A stretch of DNA of 64,000 nucleotides, taken from Dyadobacter sp. LHD-138. GTDB taxonomy: Bacteria; Bacteroidota; Bacteroidia; Cytophagales; Spirosomataceae. The notes beneath the pieces were generated by a model. The model was not told where the DNA came from and searched no databases. It saw only the letters and a list, made by a program, of their open reading frames with translations. This document shows, piece by piece, positions 1-8,069 of this stretch (the first letter of the stretch is position 1; the number at the start of each line of letters is the position of its first letter). Position numbers and translations under genes: made by a program. The stretch covers positions 62,001-126,000 of the forward strand of contig NZ_JAVFVU010000013.1 of the NCBI RefSeq assembly GCF_030929615.1, in the 5' to 3' direction.

Positions 1-429
1 TTATATTGTTGCTGACGATGCTCATGAAATAACCTTTGCGAGAAAGTTACAAAGAAATGACAAAATTTTTAGCAAAATTTGATTTGAGCACATTGAAATA
101 AGAAGTTTTTTGAGAAATAAGAAGATATTTTGGCGCTTTTCTGTCACCCTTTCAGGGTTGAAATTACAGCGTTGGCATGGTCTGCTATAATACTGTCATC
201 CTTTCAGGATTATAAAAAGGGAATCATTTTACGAAATTTCAACCCTGAAAGGGTGACAGTATTATAGAAAATGAACCATGATCCGCGATTCTAACCCTGA
301 AAGGGTGACAGAATTGTATCCACGAAATTTTCATATCTTATCAAAAAACAAAAATGCGGGAAATCAAAATATACATTTCAATTTCCCGCACTATATTTTA
401 TAATCCCGTTGATACCTAACCGGATACTA
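1..429. other. Intergenic region with dispersed inverted repeats
   Basis: No complete gene is visible. A minus-strand ATG at 23-25 could open a gene that leaves the window at the left edge (it would begin MSIVSNN), but 25 bases cannot support a call. The rest is AT-rich and holds four copies of a short repeat, listed separately. The stretch between the last repeat and the folD stop shows nothing further. Confidence 0.5.
141..311. repeat. Four copies of a CAACCCTGAAAGGGTGACAG repeat in two orientations
   Basis: Copies lie at 141-160 (minus), 193-210 (minus, diverged), 240-259 (plus) and 291-311 (plus, starting CTAACCC). Each contains an imperfect palindrome, ACCCT-GAA-AGGGT, able to form a small hairpin. 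The second and third copies also share the flank TATTATAG or its complement, so 183-209 and 243-270 form a larger inverted repeat. The two-left, two-right arrangement makes the block roughly symmetric. Short dispersed palindromes of this kind occur in Bacteroidota intergenic DNA; mobility or function cannot be judged here. Confidence 0.8.
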
Positions 430-1311
430 TTACTTGTAAATCTCTTTCCTCGCTGCTTTCAACGTATTGGTCAACAAGCCACAAATCGTCATCAGACCAA
501 CACCGCCTGGAACTGGCGTTATGAAGCTGCTTTTCGGCGCAACGTCTGCAAAATTTACGTCACCTTTGATCGCAAATCCACTTTTCTTGGTGGCGTCTTC
601 AACGCGTGTGATACCTACGTCTATCACCACCGCACCTTCTTTTATGTAATCAGCTGTCACAAATTCCGGGCGACCTAATGCCACAATCAGAATATCCGCG
701 GTCTGGCAGATTTCTTTCAGGTTTTTGGTTTTGCTGTGCGTAATCGTTACGGTGCAGTTTCCAGGATATTCGTTACGCTGCATTAAAATGCTCATCGGTA
801 AACCTACGATCTGACTGCGGCCAATGACTACACAATTTTTTCCAGCTGTTTCAATACCAGCACGGATCAGCATTTCAAGAATACCAAAAGGCGTTGCGGA
901 AATGTAGGCTGGAAGCCCTTTGCACATTCTGCCTACGTTGATCGGGTGAAAACCGTCCACATCCTTTGAAGGATCAACAGCTTCCATCACCGTATTTTCG
1001 GAAATATGTTTTGGTAAAGGCAGCTGCACAATGAATCCGTCCACATCAGGATTCTTATTCAATGAATCAACGGCCGCCAAAAGTTCTGCTTCGGTGGTTT
1101 CTGCACCGAAACGTAACAGGGTAGAAGTAAAACCAATTTCTTCGCAGCTGCGAATTTTGGACGCTACATAGGTTTCACTCGCGCCGTCCTGTCCTACCAG
1201 AATCGCCGCTAAATGTGGTTTTTTACCACCCGTTGAAACCCAGTTTTCAACTTCTAGTTTTATCTCTGACTTAATTTGGGCTGAAATCGCCTTTCCGTCA
1301 AGTAGTTGCAT
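430..1311 (-). CDS. folD: Bifunctional methylenetetrahydrofolate dehydrogenase / cyclohydrolase FolD
   Basis: FolD interconverts 5,10-methylene-THF and 10-formyl-THF in the cytosol using NADP, supplying one-carbon units for purines and formyl-Met-tRNA. The 293-aa length is normal for the family. The catalytic surroundings are intact: Tyr48 and Lys52 in ETYVASK, Gln96 in VQLPLP and Asp119 in KDVDGF. The Rossmann signature GRSQIVGLP and the C-terminal [10 protein letters not shown] follow. The usual PCTP motif reads SATP here and GPMT reads GLMT, both mild variations. The gene lies 59 bp downstream of the sirtuin gene on the same strand, so topA-cobB-folD may be co-transcribed. Confidence 0.96.
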   Translation of the reverse strand: MQLLDGKAISAQIKSEIKLEVENWVSTGGKKPHLAAILVGQDGASETYVASKIRSCEEIGFTSTLLRFGAETTEAELLAAVDSLNKNPDVDGFIVQLPLPKHISENTVMEAVDPSKDVDGFHPINVGRMCKGLPAYISATPFGILEMLIRAGIETAGKNCVVIGRSQIVGLPMSILMQRNEYPGNCTVTITHSKTKNLKEICQTADILIVALGRPEFVTADYIKEGAVVIDVGITRVEDATKKSGFAIKGDVNFADVAPKSSFITPVPGGVGLMTICGLLTNTLKAARKEIYK

Positions 1312-1370
1312 TTTATATTAAAGTATAATGGTAAACGTAAAGAGGATGATGGTCAGGTAATTACCTGTTC

Positions 1371-2066
1371 TCATACATCATTCGTGATTCTTAACTCATT
1401 TTTTAACTTTTCCATTCCAACCGACGCTTTTTCCTGAATAAAAGTCATGTTTTTTCGGAAAGTGATGTCCGGTTTTACCGGATCTATGATGTAAATTGGC
1501 TTATAAGCATTTACATAATGAACAAGGCCCGCTGCCGGATACACGGCCAGAGAGGTGCCTACGACAACAAAAATATCGGCTTGGGCCGTGATGTCCATGG
1601 CTACATCCATCATCGGAACCGCTTCGCCAAACCATACAATATGCGGACGAAGTTGGCTTCCCAATTCGCATAAATCTCCTTTTTTTAATTCCCAGGACGG
1701 TATATCGTATACCAGTTCCGGGTTTTTAGTGCTTTCCGACTTGAAAAGCTCACCATGCAAATGGACAACGTTTGTAGAGCCGGCTATTTCGTGCAGATTG
1801 TCCACGTTTTGCGTGATAATCTGCACGTCGTAATGTTTTTCGAGTTCAACCAAAGCATAATGCGCCGGGTTGGGTTTTACTGAAAGCGCCTGTTTTCTCC
1901 TTTCATTATAAAAATTCAGAACAAGATCCGGATTTTTACGCCAGGCCTCAGGCGTCGCCACATCTTCAATCCGATGATTTTCCCACAAACCACCGCTGTC
2001 ACGGAAGGTACTGATTCCGCTTTCAGCGCTAATTCCTGCACCGGAAAGAACAACGAGCTTTTTCAT
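1371..2066 (-). CDS. cobB: SIR2-family NAD-dependent deacylase (class III, CobB/SIRT5-like) lacking zinc cysteines
   Basis: Sirtuins remove acyl groups from protein lysines, consuming NAD and releasing nicotinamide and O-acyl-ADP-ribose. Visible motifs are GAGISAESGISTFRD (NAD binding), QNVDNLHE, catalytic His104 in HLHGE, RPHIVWFGE and VVGTSLAVYPA. Tyr53 and Arg56 form the YxxR pair that in class III sirtuins favours succinyl and malonyl groups. The 231-aa protein is slightly short because the small zinc module between HGE and RPH is reduced: only one cysteine (Cys133) remains where the family normally has four. Activity is therefore expected to be zinc-free; compact forms like this are known in some bacteria. 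It sits 44 bp after topA. Confidence 0.93.
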   Translation of the reverse strand: MKKLVVLSGAGISAESGISTFRDSGGLWENHRIEDVATPEAWRKNPDLVLNFYNERRKQALSVKPNPAHYALVELEKHYDVQIITQNVDNLHEIAGSTNVVHLHGELFKSESTKNPELVYDIPSWELKKGDLCELGSQLRPHIVWFGEAVPMMDVAMDITAQADIFVVVGTSLAVYPAAGLVHYVNAYKPIYIIDPVKPDITFRKNMTFIQEKASVGMEKLKNELRITNDV

Positions 2067-2110
2067 AGTTTTTAGCTGTTGGCAATTAGCTTTGGATAAT
2101 TTAGATGCTT

Positions 2111-4531
2111 TTAACTCTTAGTCGTTTTTTTAGCAGCTGTTTTTTTTGCAGCAGGCTTCTTGGCTGCTGGCTTTTTAATTGCCGGAGCTTTTTCAGCCGC
2201 GACTGCTTTTGGTGCTGCTTTTTTAAATCCACCTCTTCCTGCCGGTTTATCCGGCGTGTCGGCTGCGATTTGTAAAATTGCCGCGTAAGTCAGGTCAGCT
2301 GGTTCGGTTCCTTTTGGTATTTTTAAGTTACGTTTTTCGAACGCTACATAAGGTCCGTATCTTCCGTTAAGTACTTTAACGTCAGGATTTTCTGAGAACT
2401 CCTTGATCGTTTTGTTGCTGTCGGACAAGCGTTTTGCCTCGATGATCTCAACCAGACGATCTTCGGTAACGGCCATCGGATCATCTGTTTTGGCAAGAGA
2501 GTAATACTTGCCGCCGTGTTTCACATAAGGGCCAAATTTACCGACACTTACGATCATATCTGAATCCTCAAAAAGGCCAACGGTACGTGGCAATTTAAAC
2601 AATTCGAATGCTTCATCGAGCGTGATGTTTTCCATCAGCTGGCCTTTTTTCAGGCTGGCAAATTTCGGTTTGTCTTCGTCTTCCGCATCACCGATCTGCA
2701 CGTAAGGGCCATATTTCCCAATACGAACCGTTACTTTCTTTCCCGTCGCAGGGTCCTCGCCCAATTCACGGGAAGTCAGGCTGCGGTCGATTGCTTCCTC
2801 CTCTGCTTCACCCACTTTTTTGTGGAAAGGCGTGTAAAAATCAGTGATCATTTTTTGCCATGGAAGTTGTCCTTCGGCAATGTGGTCAAAGTCTTTTTCA
2901 ACACTCGCGGTAAACGAATAGTCAATAATATCTTCAAAGTGATTTACCAGGAAGTCATTCACGACCATACCCGTGCTTGTCGGGAAAAGTTTTGACTTTT
3001 CCGTACCATACGTTTCTTTAAGCACTACGCTTTTGATCTCGTCTTTGGCAAGCGTCATTTCTTTATAAGCACGCTCAATCCCTTCGCGATCTTCCTTGAT
3101 AACGTATTCTCTTCTTATAATCGTAGAAATCGTCGGCGCATAGGTAGATGGACGACCGATCCCCATTTCTTCCAGTTTCTTTACAAGGCTCGCTTCCGTA
3201 TAACGGGGTGGGTTACGGGTAAAGCGCTCCGTTGCTTTCATATCGGCAAGGTTCAGAATCTGGCTGATGTTTAACGGAGGAAGCATACCTTTTTGCTCTT
3301 CATCCTCTTCATCACTCGATTCAAGGTAAACCTTTAAGAATCCTTCGAATTTAATCACTTCACCTTGTGCCACCAGTTCTTCCGGTGTTGTGGAAATGCC
3401 GATGGTTGCGGTGGTTCTTTCAAGCTGGGCATCCGCCATTTGAGAGGCGATGGCACGTTTCCAGATCAGCTCATACAAGCGCTGCTCATTTCTGTCGCCG
3501 CTTCCCTGTAAAGTTGAAAAGTCAGTTGGGCGAATAGCTTCGTGCGCTTCCTGGGCTGATTCATTTTTGGTTTTGAAAACCCTTTTGTTGTAAAACTCGG
3601 GGCCATATTCTTTGGTAATCTGTAATCTTGCTTTTTCCAGCGCTTCTTCCGACAAATTGGTCGAATCGGTACGCATGTAGGATATTTTACCAGCTTCATA
3701 TAACCTTTGTGCGACAGTCATGGTCTGAAGCACTGAAAAGCTAAGTTTGCGGGAAGCTTCCTGTTGTAAAGTAGAAGTTGTAAAAGGTGGTGCAGGAGAT
3801 TTTTTTGCAGGTTTTACTTCAAGATTTTTTATTGAAAAGGTAGCTTTAATACATTTTTCCAGGAATGTAAGTGCATCCGTTTCCTCAGCAAAGTTTTTCG
3901 GCAGCTCTGCGTTTAAAACTTTTCCGTTTCCTAAATCAAAACGGGCAGTAACTTTGAAACTTCCTTTTGTTTTGAAAGCATCAATTTCACGCTCACGTTC
4001 TACTACAATACGTACAGCCACGGATTGCACACGTCCTGCGGAAAGGTTTGATTTTCCGATGCGTATTTTCTTCCAGAGAATTGGCGAAAGTTCATAACCT
4101 ACCAAACGATCCAATATACGACGGGCCTGCTGCGCGTTCACCAGATCTACATCGATGACACGCGGTGTGGCAATCGCATTCTGCAAGGCGGATTTGGTAA
4201 TTTCACGAAAGACAATCCTTTTGGTGTCGTCAGGCAAACCCAATGCCTCTTTGAGGTGCCACGATATGGCTTCCCCTTCGCGGTCGGAGTCAGTTGCGAG
4301 CCATACTTCGGCATCCTTCGCTAATTTCTTTAACTCATTAATGACTTTCACCTTGTCACCTGAGACTTCGTAAGACGGCTGAAAACCATTGTCTATATCG
4401 ACACCCATATCATGTTCGGGAAGGTCACGTACATGCCCAAAACTGGATTTAACGATAAAGTCTGTCCCTAAATAATTTTCTATGGTTTTGGCCTTCGCCG
4501 GTGACTCTACGATCACCAGATTTTTTGACAT
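2111..4531 (-). CDS. topA: DNA topoisomerase I (type IA)
   Basis: This enzyme relaxes negative supercoils through a single-strand break with a 5'-phosphotyrosine intermediate. The N-terminal TOPRIM domain begins NLVIVESPAKAKTIENYLG and holds the acidic DSDREGE motif. The active-site tyrosine lies in ISYMRTDSTN near residue 286. Instead of Cys4 zinc fingers, the C-terminal third carries three TopA C-terminal repeats (GKYGPYVQIG, GKFGPYVKHGG, GRYGPYVAFE) followed by a Lys/Ala-rich tail of about 40 residues that probably binds DNA electrostatically. The 806-aa length fits Bacteroidota TopA. It is the first gene of a likely topA-cobB-folD unit. Confidence 0.97.
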   Translation of the reverse strand: MSKNLVIVESPAKAKTIENYLGTDFIVKSSFGHVRDLPEHDMGVDIDNGFQPSYEVSGDKVKVINELKKLAKDAEVWLATDSDREGEAISWHLKEALGLPDDTKRIVFREITKSALQNAIATPRVIDVDLVNAQQARRILDRLVGYELSPILWKKIRIGKSNLSAGRVQSVAVRIVVEREREIDAFKTKGSFKVTARFDLGNGKVLNAELPKNFAEETDALTFLEKCIKATFSIKNLEVKPAKKSPAPPFTTSTLQQEASRKLSFSVLQTMTVAQRLYEAGKISYMRTDSTNLSEEALEKARLQITKEYGPEFYNKRVFKTKNESAQEAHEAIRPTDFSTLQGSGDRNEQRLYELIWKRAIASQMADAQLERTTATIGISTTPEELVAQGEVIKFEGFLKVYLESSDEEDEEQKGMLPPLNISQILNLADMKATERFTRNPPRYTEASLVKKLEEMGIGRPSTYAPTISTIIRREYVIKEDREGIERAYKEMTLAKDEIKSVVLKETYGTEKSKLFPTSTGMVVNDFLVNHFEDIIDYSFTASVEKDFDHIAEGQLPWQKMITDFYTPFHKKVGEAEEEAIDRSLTSRELGEDPATGKKVTVRIGKYGPYVQIGDAEDEDKPKFASLKKGQLMENITLDEAFELFKLPRTVGLFEDSDMIVSVGKFGPYVKHGGKYYSLAKTDDPMAVTEDRLVEIIEAKRLSDSNKTIKEFSENPDVKVLNGRYGPYVAFEKRNLKIPKGTEPADLTYAAILQIAADTPDKPAGRGGFKKAAPKAVAAEKAPAIKKPAAKKPAAKKTAAKKTTKS

Positions 4532-4852
4532 AATTTTGGAATTAAGATACTAGGTGGCTCTTTGGAGCTCAAATATAGGGCAGAAAGAAGCAAAAAATCA
4601 AAGCTATAGGCAAAAGGAGTGTGAGAAACTTCTTTTGGGCTTCACAAAAAACGTGCCATTTTACCGATTTTATGTCCGTAAATAAGCCGTGAAAAGAACA
4701 AAAGCGGAGGTTTGCCGGTTATACTTAGGTAGCCTTAGTTCATAATCATTGTAAATAAATGCAAAAAAAGAACCTGTCAAGGCTACGTTGTAAGTAATTT
4801 TGTACTTTTATGCGTTTTATTGATAACAGATAATTAGAATCGTTGAATTACT
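4532..4852. other. Divergent promoter region between topA and the aconitase block
   Basis: About 320 bp, AT-rich, with no convincing coding potential. It must hold the topA promoter on the minus strand and the start of the aconitase transcript on the plus strand. TAATTTTG at 4795-4802 matches the Bacteroidota -7 consensus TAnnTTTG, but no clear TTTG -33 box sits at the right distance, so this is only a candidate. Confidence 0.4.
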
Positions 4853-5077
4853 ATGGCTTTTGACTTAGACATGATTAAGGGTGCTTATGCCCGCATGCAA
4901 GAAAGAGTGAAAGCTGCTCGTAAAATAGAAGGGCGGCTGTTGACTTTAGCAGAAAAAATGTTGTATTCTCACGTATGGGAAGGAACACCTTCTCAGGTTT
5001 ATGAGAGCGATAAATCTTATTTTGCTCTGGTCTGTGTTACGCGTCAGGATACGAGAGCTCATAGGACATTATTATAA
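4853..5077 (+). pseudogene. Truncated 5' copy of an aconitase gene (paralogue of the gene at 8070)
   Basis: The first ~56 codons match the N-terminus of the intact aconitase at 8070 at about 84% amino-acid identity (both begin MAFDL, and share RKIEG and EGTPSQVYE). By eye roughly 87% of bases agree, and even the bases just before the ATG (AATTACTATGGC) are shared. After KSY the copy has lost six bases and is then out of frame, giving an unrelated tail and a stop at 5077. A further echo (TTTACAGACTG near 5091, compared with 8392) suggests that the rest was removed by internal deletion. Many of the differences change amino acids, consistent with relaxed selection. The 74-aa product has no catalytic residues. 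Its position just before acnB means it could still act as a translated leader, but relic is the simpler reading. Confidence 0.85.
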
Positions 5078-5170
5078 TTTTTACAGACTGGTATAGTAAA
5101 AGGGGCAGTACTAAGGCTGTTTTATAAATCTGCCTTTAACATTGAAAAGATTTCAAAAAAGAATTCCAAT

Positions 5171-7942
5171 ATGACTATTTATAAGGAGTATATCAAAGAG
5201 ATTGAAGAAAGAAAAAACCAGGGGCTTAATCCGAAGCCAATTGATGGTGCTGAATTGCTAAGCGAAATTATTGCGCAAATTAAGGATTCAGAAAATGAAT
5301 ATCGGGAAGACTCTCTTAACTTTTTTATTTACAACACTTTACCCGGAACCACAAGTGCTGCTGGTGCGAAAGCCAGGTTTTTAAAAGAAATCATTCTGGG
5401 AGAATCCGTAGTAGCAGAAATATCACCTGCTTTTGCGTTTGAGTTATTATCGCACATGAAGGGTGGTCCTTCCATTGAGGTATTGCTTGATCTTGCCCTT
5501 GGCGAGGATGCAAATATTGCCAAAGAAGCTGCAAAGGTTCTTAAAACACAGGTTTTCCTCTATGATGCGGATGTAGACCGTCTTAAGGTGGCCTACAAAA
5601 ACGATAATCAAATCGCCAGAGAAATTCTTGAAAGCTACGCGCAGGCTGAGTTCTTTACAAAATTGCCAGAGGTAGCTGAAGAAATTAAGATTGTTACGTT
5701 TATCGCCGGTGAAGGTGATATTTCTACGGATTTGCTTTCTCCGGGTAACCAGGCGCATTCCAGATCAGACCGTGAGCTTCACGGGTTATGTATGATCACG
5801 CCTAAGGCGCAGCAGGAAATCAAAGCATTGCAAGCTGAACATCCTGATAAGAGCGTGATGCTGATTGCTGAAAAAGGTACTATGGGCGTGGGTTCATCAA
5901 GGATGTCAGGTGTGAACAACGTGGCGCTTTGGACCGGAAAACAAGCAAGTCCTTATATTCCATTTGTTAATATCGCTCCGATTGTTGGAGGTACAAACGG
6001 TATTTCTCCTATTTTCCTTACCACAGTTGACGTTACCGGCGGTATTGGTATCGATCTTAAAAACTGGGTTAAAAAGGTTGATGCGGATGGTCAGATTATC
6101 CGCAATGAAAGTGGTGATCCTATTTTGGAGGAAGTGTACTCTGTTGAAACGGGCACTGTTCTTACGATCAATACGAAGACGAAGAAACTTTATAATGGCG
6201 ATCAGGAACTGATTGACATTTCGAAGGCATTCACGCCTCAGAAAGTAGAATTTATTAAGGCTGGTGGATCCTATGCGATTGTATTCGGTAAAAAGATCCA
6301 GACCGTTGCAGCGAAGATTTTGGGCATCGATATCCCCGCTGTATTTGCGCCGTCCAAGGAGATTTCTCACAAGGGGCAAGGTCTTACAGCAGTAGAAAAA
6401 ATATTTAACAAAAACGCCGTTGGCACAACGCCGGGCAAAGTATTACACGCCGGTTCGGATGTTCGTGTAGAGGTTAATATCGTAGGTTCACAAGATACCA
6501 CGGGTCTGATGACTTCTCAGGAATTGGAGTCAATGGCTGCAACAGTGATTTCACCAATTGTGGACGGTGCCTACCAATCGGGTTGTCACACGGCTTCTGT
6601 ATGGGATAAAAAAGCGCAGGCTAACATTCCTAAGCTGATGAAGTTCATGAATGATTTCGGTCTGATCACGGCCCGTGACCCGAAGGGCGAATATCACGCC
6701 ATGACAGATGTGATTCACAAAGTGCTTAACGATATCGTTGTGGATGAGTGGGCGATCATTATTGGAGGTGACTCGCACACAAGAATGTCTAAGGGTGTTG
6801 CTTTTGGTGCTGACTCAGGAACCGTTGCGCTTGCATTGGCTACGGGTGAGGCGTCCATGCCAATTCCGGAATCGGTGAAGGTAACCTTCAAAGGAGATAT
6901 GAAGGATCACATGGATTTCCGTGATGTGGTTCATGCTACGCAGGCGCAGATGCTTCAGAAGTTTGGCGGAGAGAACGTATTCCAGGGCAGAATCATCGAG
7001 GTTCATCTTGGAACACTTCCTGCGGATCAGGCATTCACGTTTACAGACTGGACGGCGGAGATGAAGGCAAAAGCTTCCATCTGTATTTCTGAAGATGATA
7101 CCCTGATCGAATCACTGGAGATTGCAAAAGGCAGAATCCAGATCATGATTGATAAGGGCATGGACAATAGCAAACAGGTTCTTCAGGGGTTGATCAATAA
7201 AGCGGATAAGAGAATCGCAGAGATTAGATCAGGTGAGAAACCAGGTCTTATTCCGGATGCGAATGCAAAATATTACGCTGAGGTGGTGATTGATCTTGAT
7301 ATAATCGTAGAGCCAATGATCGCAGATCCTGATGTCAACAATAAGGATGTTTCCAAGCGTTATACGCACGATACGATTCGACCAATCTCTTACTATGGAG
7401 AAGATAAAAAAGTAGATCTTGGTTTTGTCGGTTCCTGCATGGTCCACAAGGGAGATTTGAAAATTGTTTCTCAGATGCTTAAAAACCTAGAGGAACAACA
7501 AGGTAAAGTTGAGTTCCACGCTCCGCTGGTAGTGGCAGCGCCTACATATAACATCATCGAGGAGCTTAAAAATGAAGGCGACTGGGATGTATTGCAGAAG
7601 TACTCTGGTTTCGAATTTGACGATAATGCACCGAAAGGCGCGGCACGTACTGAATACGAAAATATGATGTATCTGGAACGTCCTGGCTGTAACCTTTGCA
7701 TGGGTAACCAGGAAAAAGCAGCGAAAGGGGATACTGTTATGGCAACTTCGACGCGTCTTTTCCAGGGAAGAGTTGTTGAAGATTCAGAACGCAAAAAAGG
7801 AGAATCGTTACTTGCTTCGACACCAGTCGTTGTGCTGTCGGCAATCCTTGGACGCATTCCAAATATAGCAGAATATAAAGCTGCGGTGGTTGGGATTGAC
7901 CTAACGAAGTTTGCACCTCCAGTTAAGCAGTTAAGCAGATAA
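5171..7942 (+). CDS. acnB: Aconitate hydratase B (bifunctional aconitase / 2-methylisocitrate dehydratase type)
   Basis: AcnB isomerises citrate and isocitrate through cis-aconitate in the TCA cycle and uses a labile [4Fe-4S] cluster. The 923-aa protein has the AcnB order: an N-terminal HEAT-like helical domain (about residues 1-160), then the swivelling domain, then the catalytic core. The three cluster ligands are visible as Cys756 (GSCMVHKG) and Cys840/Cys843 (PGCNLCMGN). GGDSHTRMSKG is the substrate-side motif. The ATG at 5171 is about 90 bp after the aconitase relic. A strong hairpin separates it from a second, non-homologous-class aconitase gene. Having both AcnB and a mitochondrial-type aconitase side by side suggests division of labour between growth and stress, as in E. 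coli, though the regulation is not visible. Confidence 0.96.
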   Translation: MTIYKEYIKEIEERKNQGLNPKPIDGAELLSEIIAQIKDSENEYREDSLNFFIYNTLPGTTSAAGAKARFLKEIILGESVVAEISPAFAFELLSHMKGGPSIEVLLDLALGEDANIAKEAAKVLKTQVFLYDADVDRLKVAYKNDNQIAREILESYAQAEFFTKLPEVAEEIKIVTFIAGEGDISTDLLSPGNQAHSRSDRELHGLCMITPKAQQEIKALQAEHPDKSVMLIAEKGTMGVGSSRMSGVNNVALWTGKQASPYIPFVNIAPIVGGTNGISPIFLTTVDVTGGIGIDLKNWVKKVDADGQIIRNESGDPILEEVYSVETGTVLTINTKTKKLYNGDQELIDISKAFTPQKVEFIKAGGSYAIVFGKKIQTVAAKILGIDIPAVFAPSKEISHKGQGLTAVEKIFNKNAVGTTPGKVLHAGSDVRVEVNIVGSQDTTGLMTSQELESMAATVISPIVDGAYQSGCHTASVWDKKAQANIPKLMKFMNDFGLITARDPKGEYHAMTDVIHKVLNDIVVDEWAIIIGGDSHTRMSKGVAFGADSGTVALALATGEASMPIPESVKVTFKGDMKDHMDFRDVVHATQAQMLQKFGGENVFQGRIIEVHLGTLPADQAFTFTDWTAEMKAKASICISEDDTLIESLEIAKGRIQIMIDKGMDNSKQVLQGLINKADKRIAEIRSGEKPGLIPDANAKYYAEVVIDLDIIVEPMIADPDVNNKDVSKRYTHDTIRPISYYGEDKKVDLGFVGSCMVHKGDLKIVSQMLKNLEEQQGKVEFHAPLVVAAPTYNIIEELKNEGDWDVLQKYSGFEFDDNAPKGAARTEYENMMYLERPGCNLCMGNQEKAAKGDTVMATSTRLFQGRVVEDSERKKGESLLASTPVVVLSAILGRIPNIAEYKAAVVGIDLTKFAPPVKQLSR

Positions 7943-7947
7943 AATCT

Positions 7948-7995
7948 GTTTAGCATGTTCGCCCGCCTGGTCACTCGGCGGCGAACATGCTAAAC
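7948..7995 (+). terminator. Large perfect hairpin between acnB and the second aconitase gene
   Basis: GTTTAGCATGTTCGCC at 7948-7963 is exactly complementary to 7980-7995, giving a 16-bp stem with a 16-nt loop in which a further short CGCC/GGC pairing is possible. It starts six bases after the acnB stop. No T-run follows (GGAAATACACG), so it may be a Rho-assisted terminator, a processing site or an mRNA 3'-end stabiliser that uncouples acnB from the gene at 8070. Confidence 0.65.
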
Positions 7996-8069
7996 GGAAA
8001 TACACGAAATAGTCGCTGGTGGTTCGGTTTTTGATAGGTGTGAATGTGTAGACATTAATATTAATTACT

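Noticed and set aside
141-311. Possible CRISPR array from regularly repeated CCTGAAAGGGTG sequences
   Set aside because: The copies are in both orientations, spacing is uneven, the repeat is only ~20 bp and no cas genes are in the window.
4853-5077. Functional small protein with an aconitase-like domain
   Set aside because: It has only the N-terminal ~56 residues, no cluster cysteines, a frameshifted tail and many amino-acid changes against the intact copy; a relic fits better.
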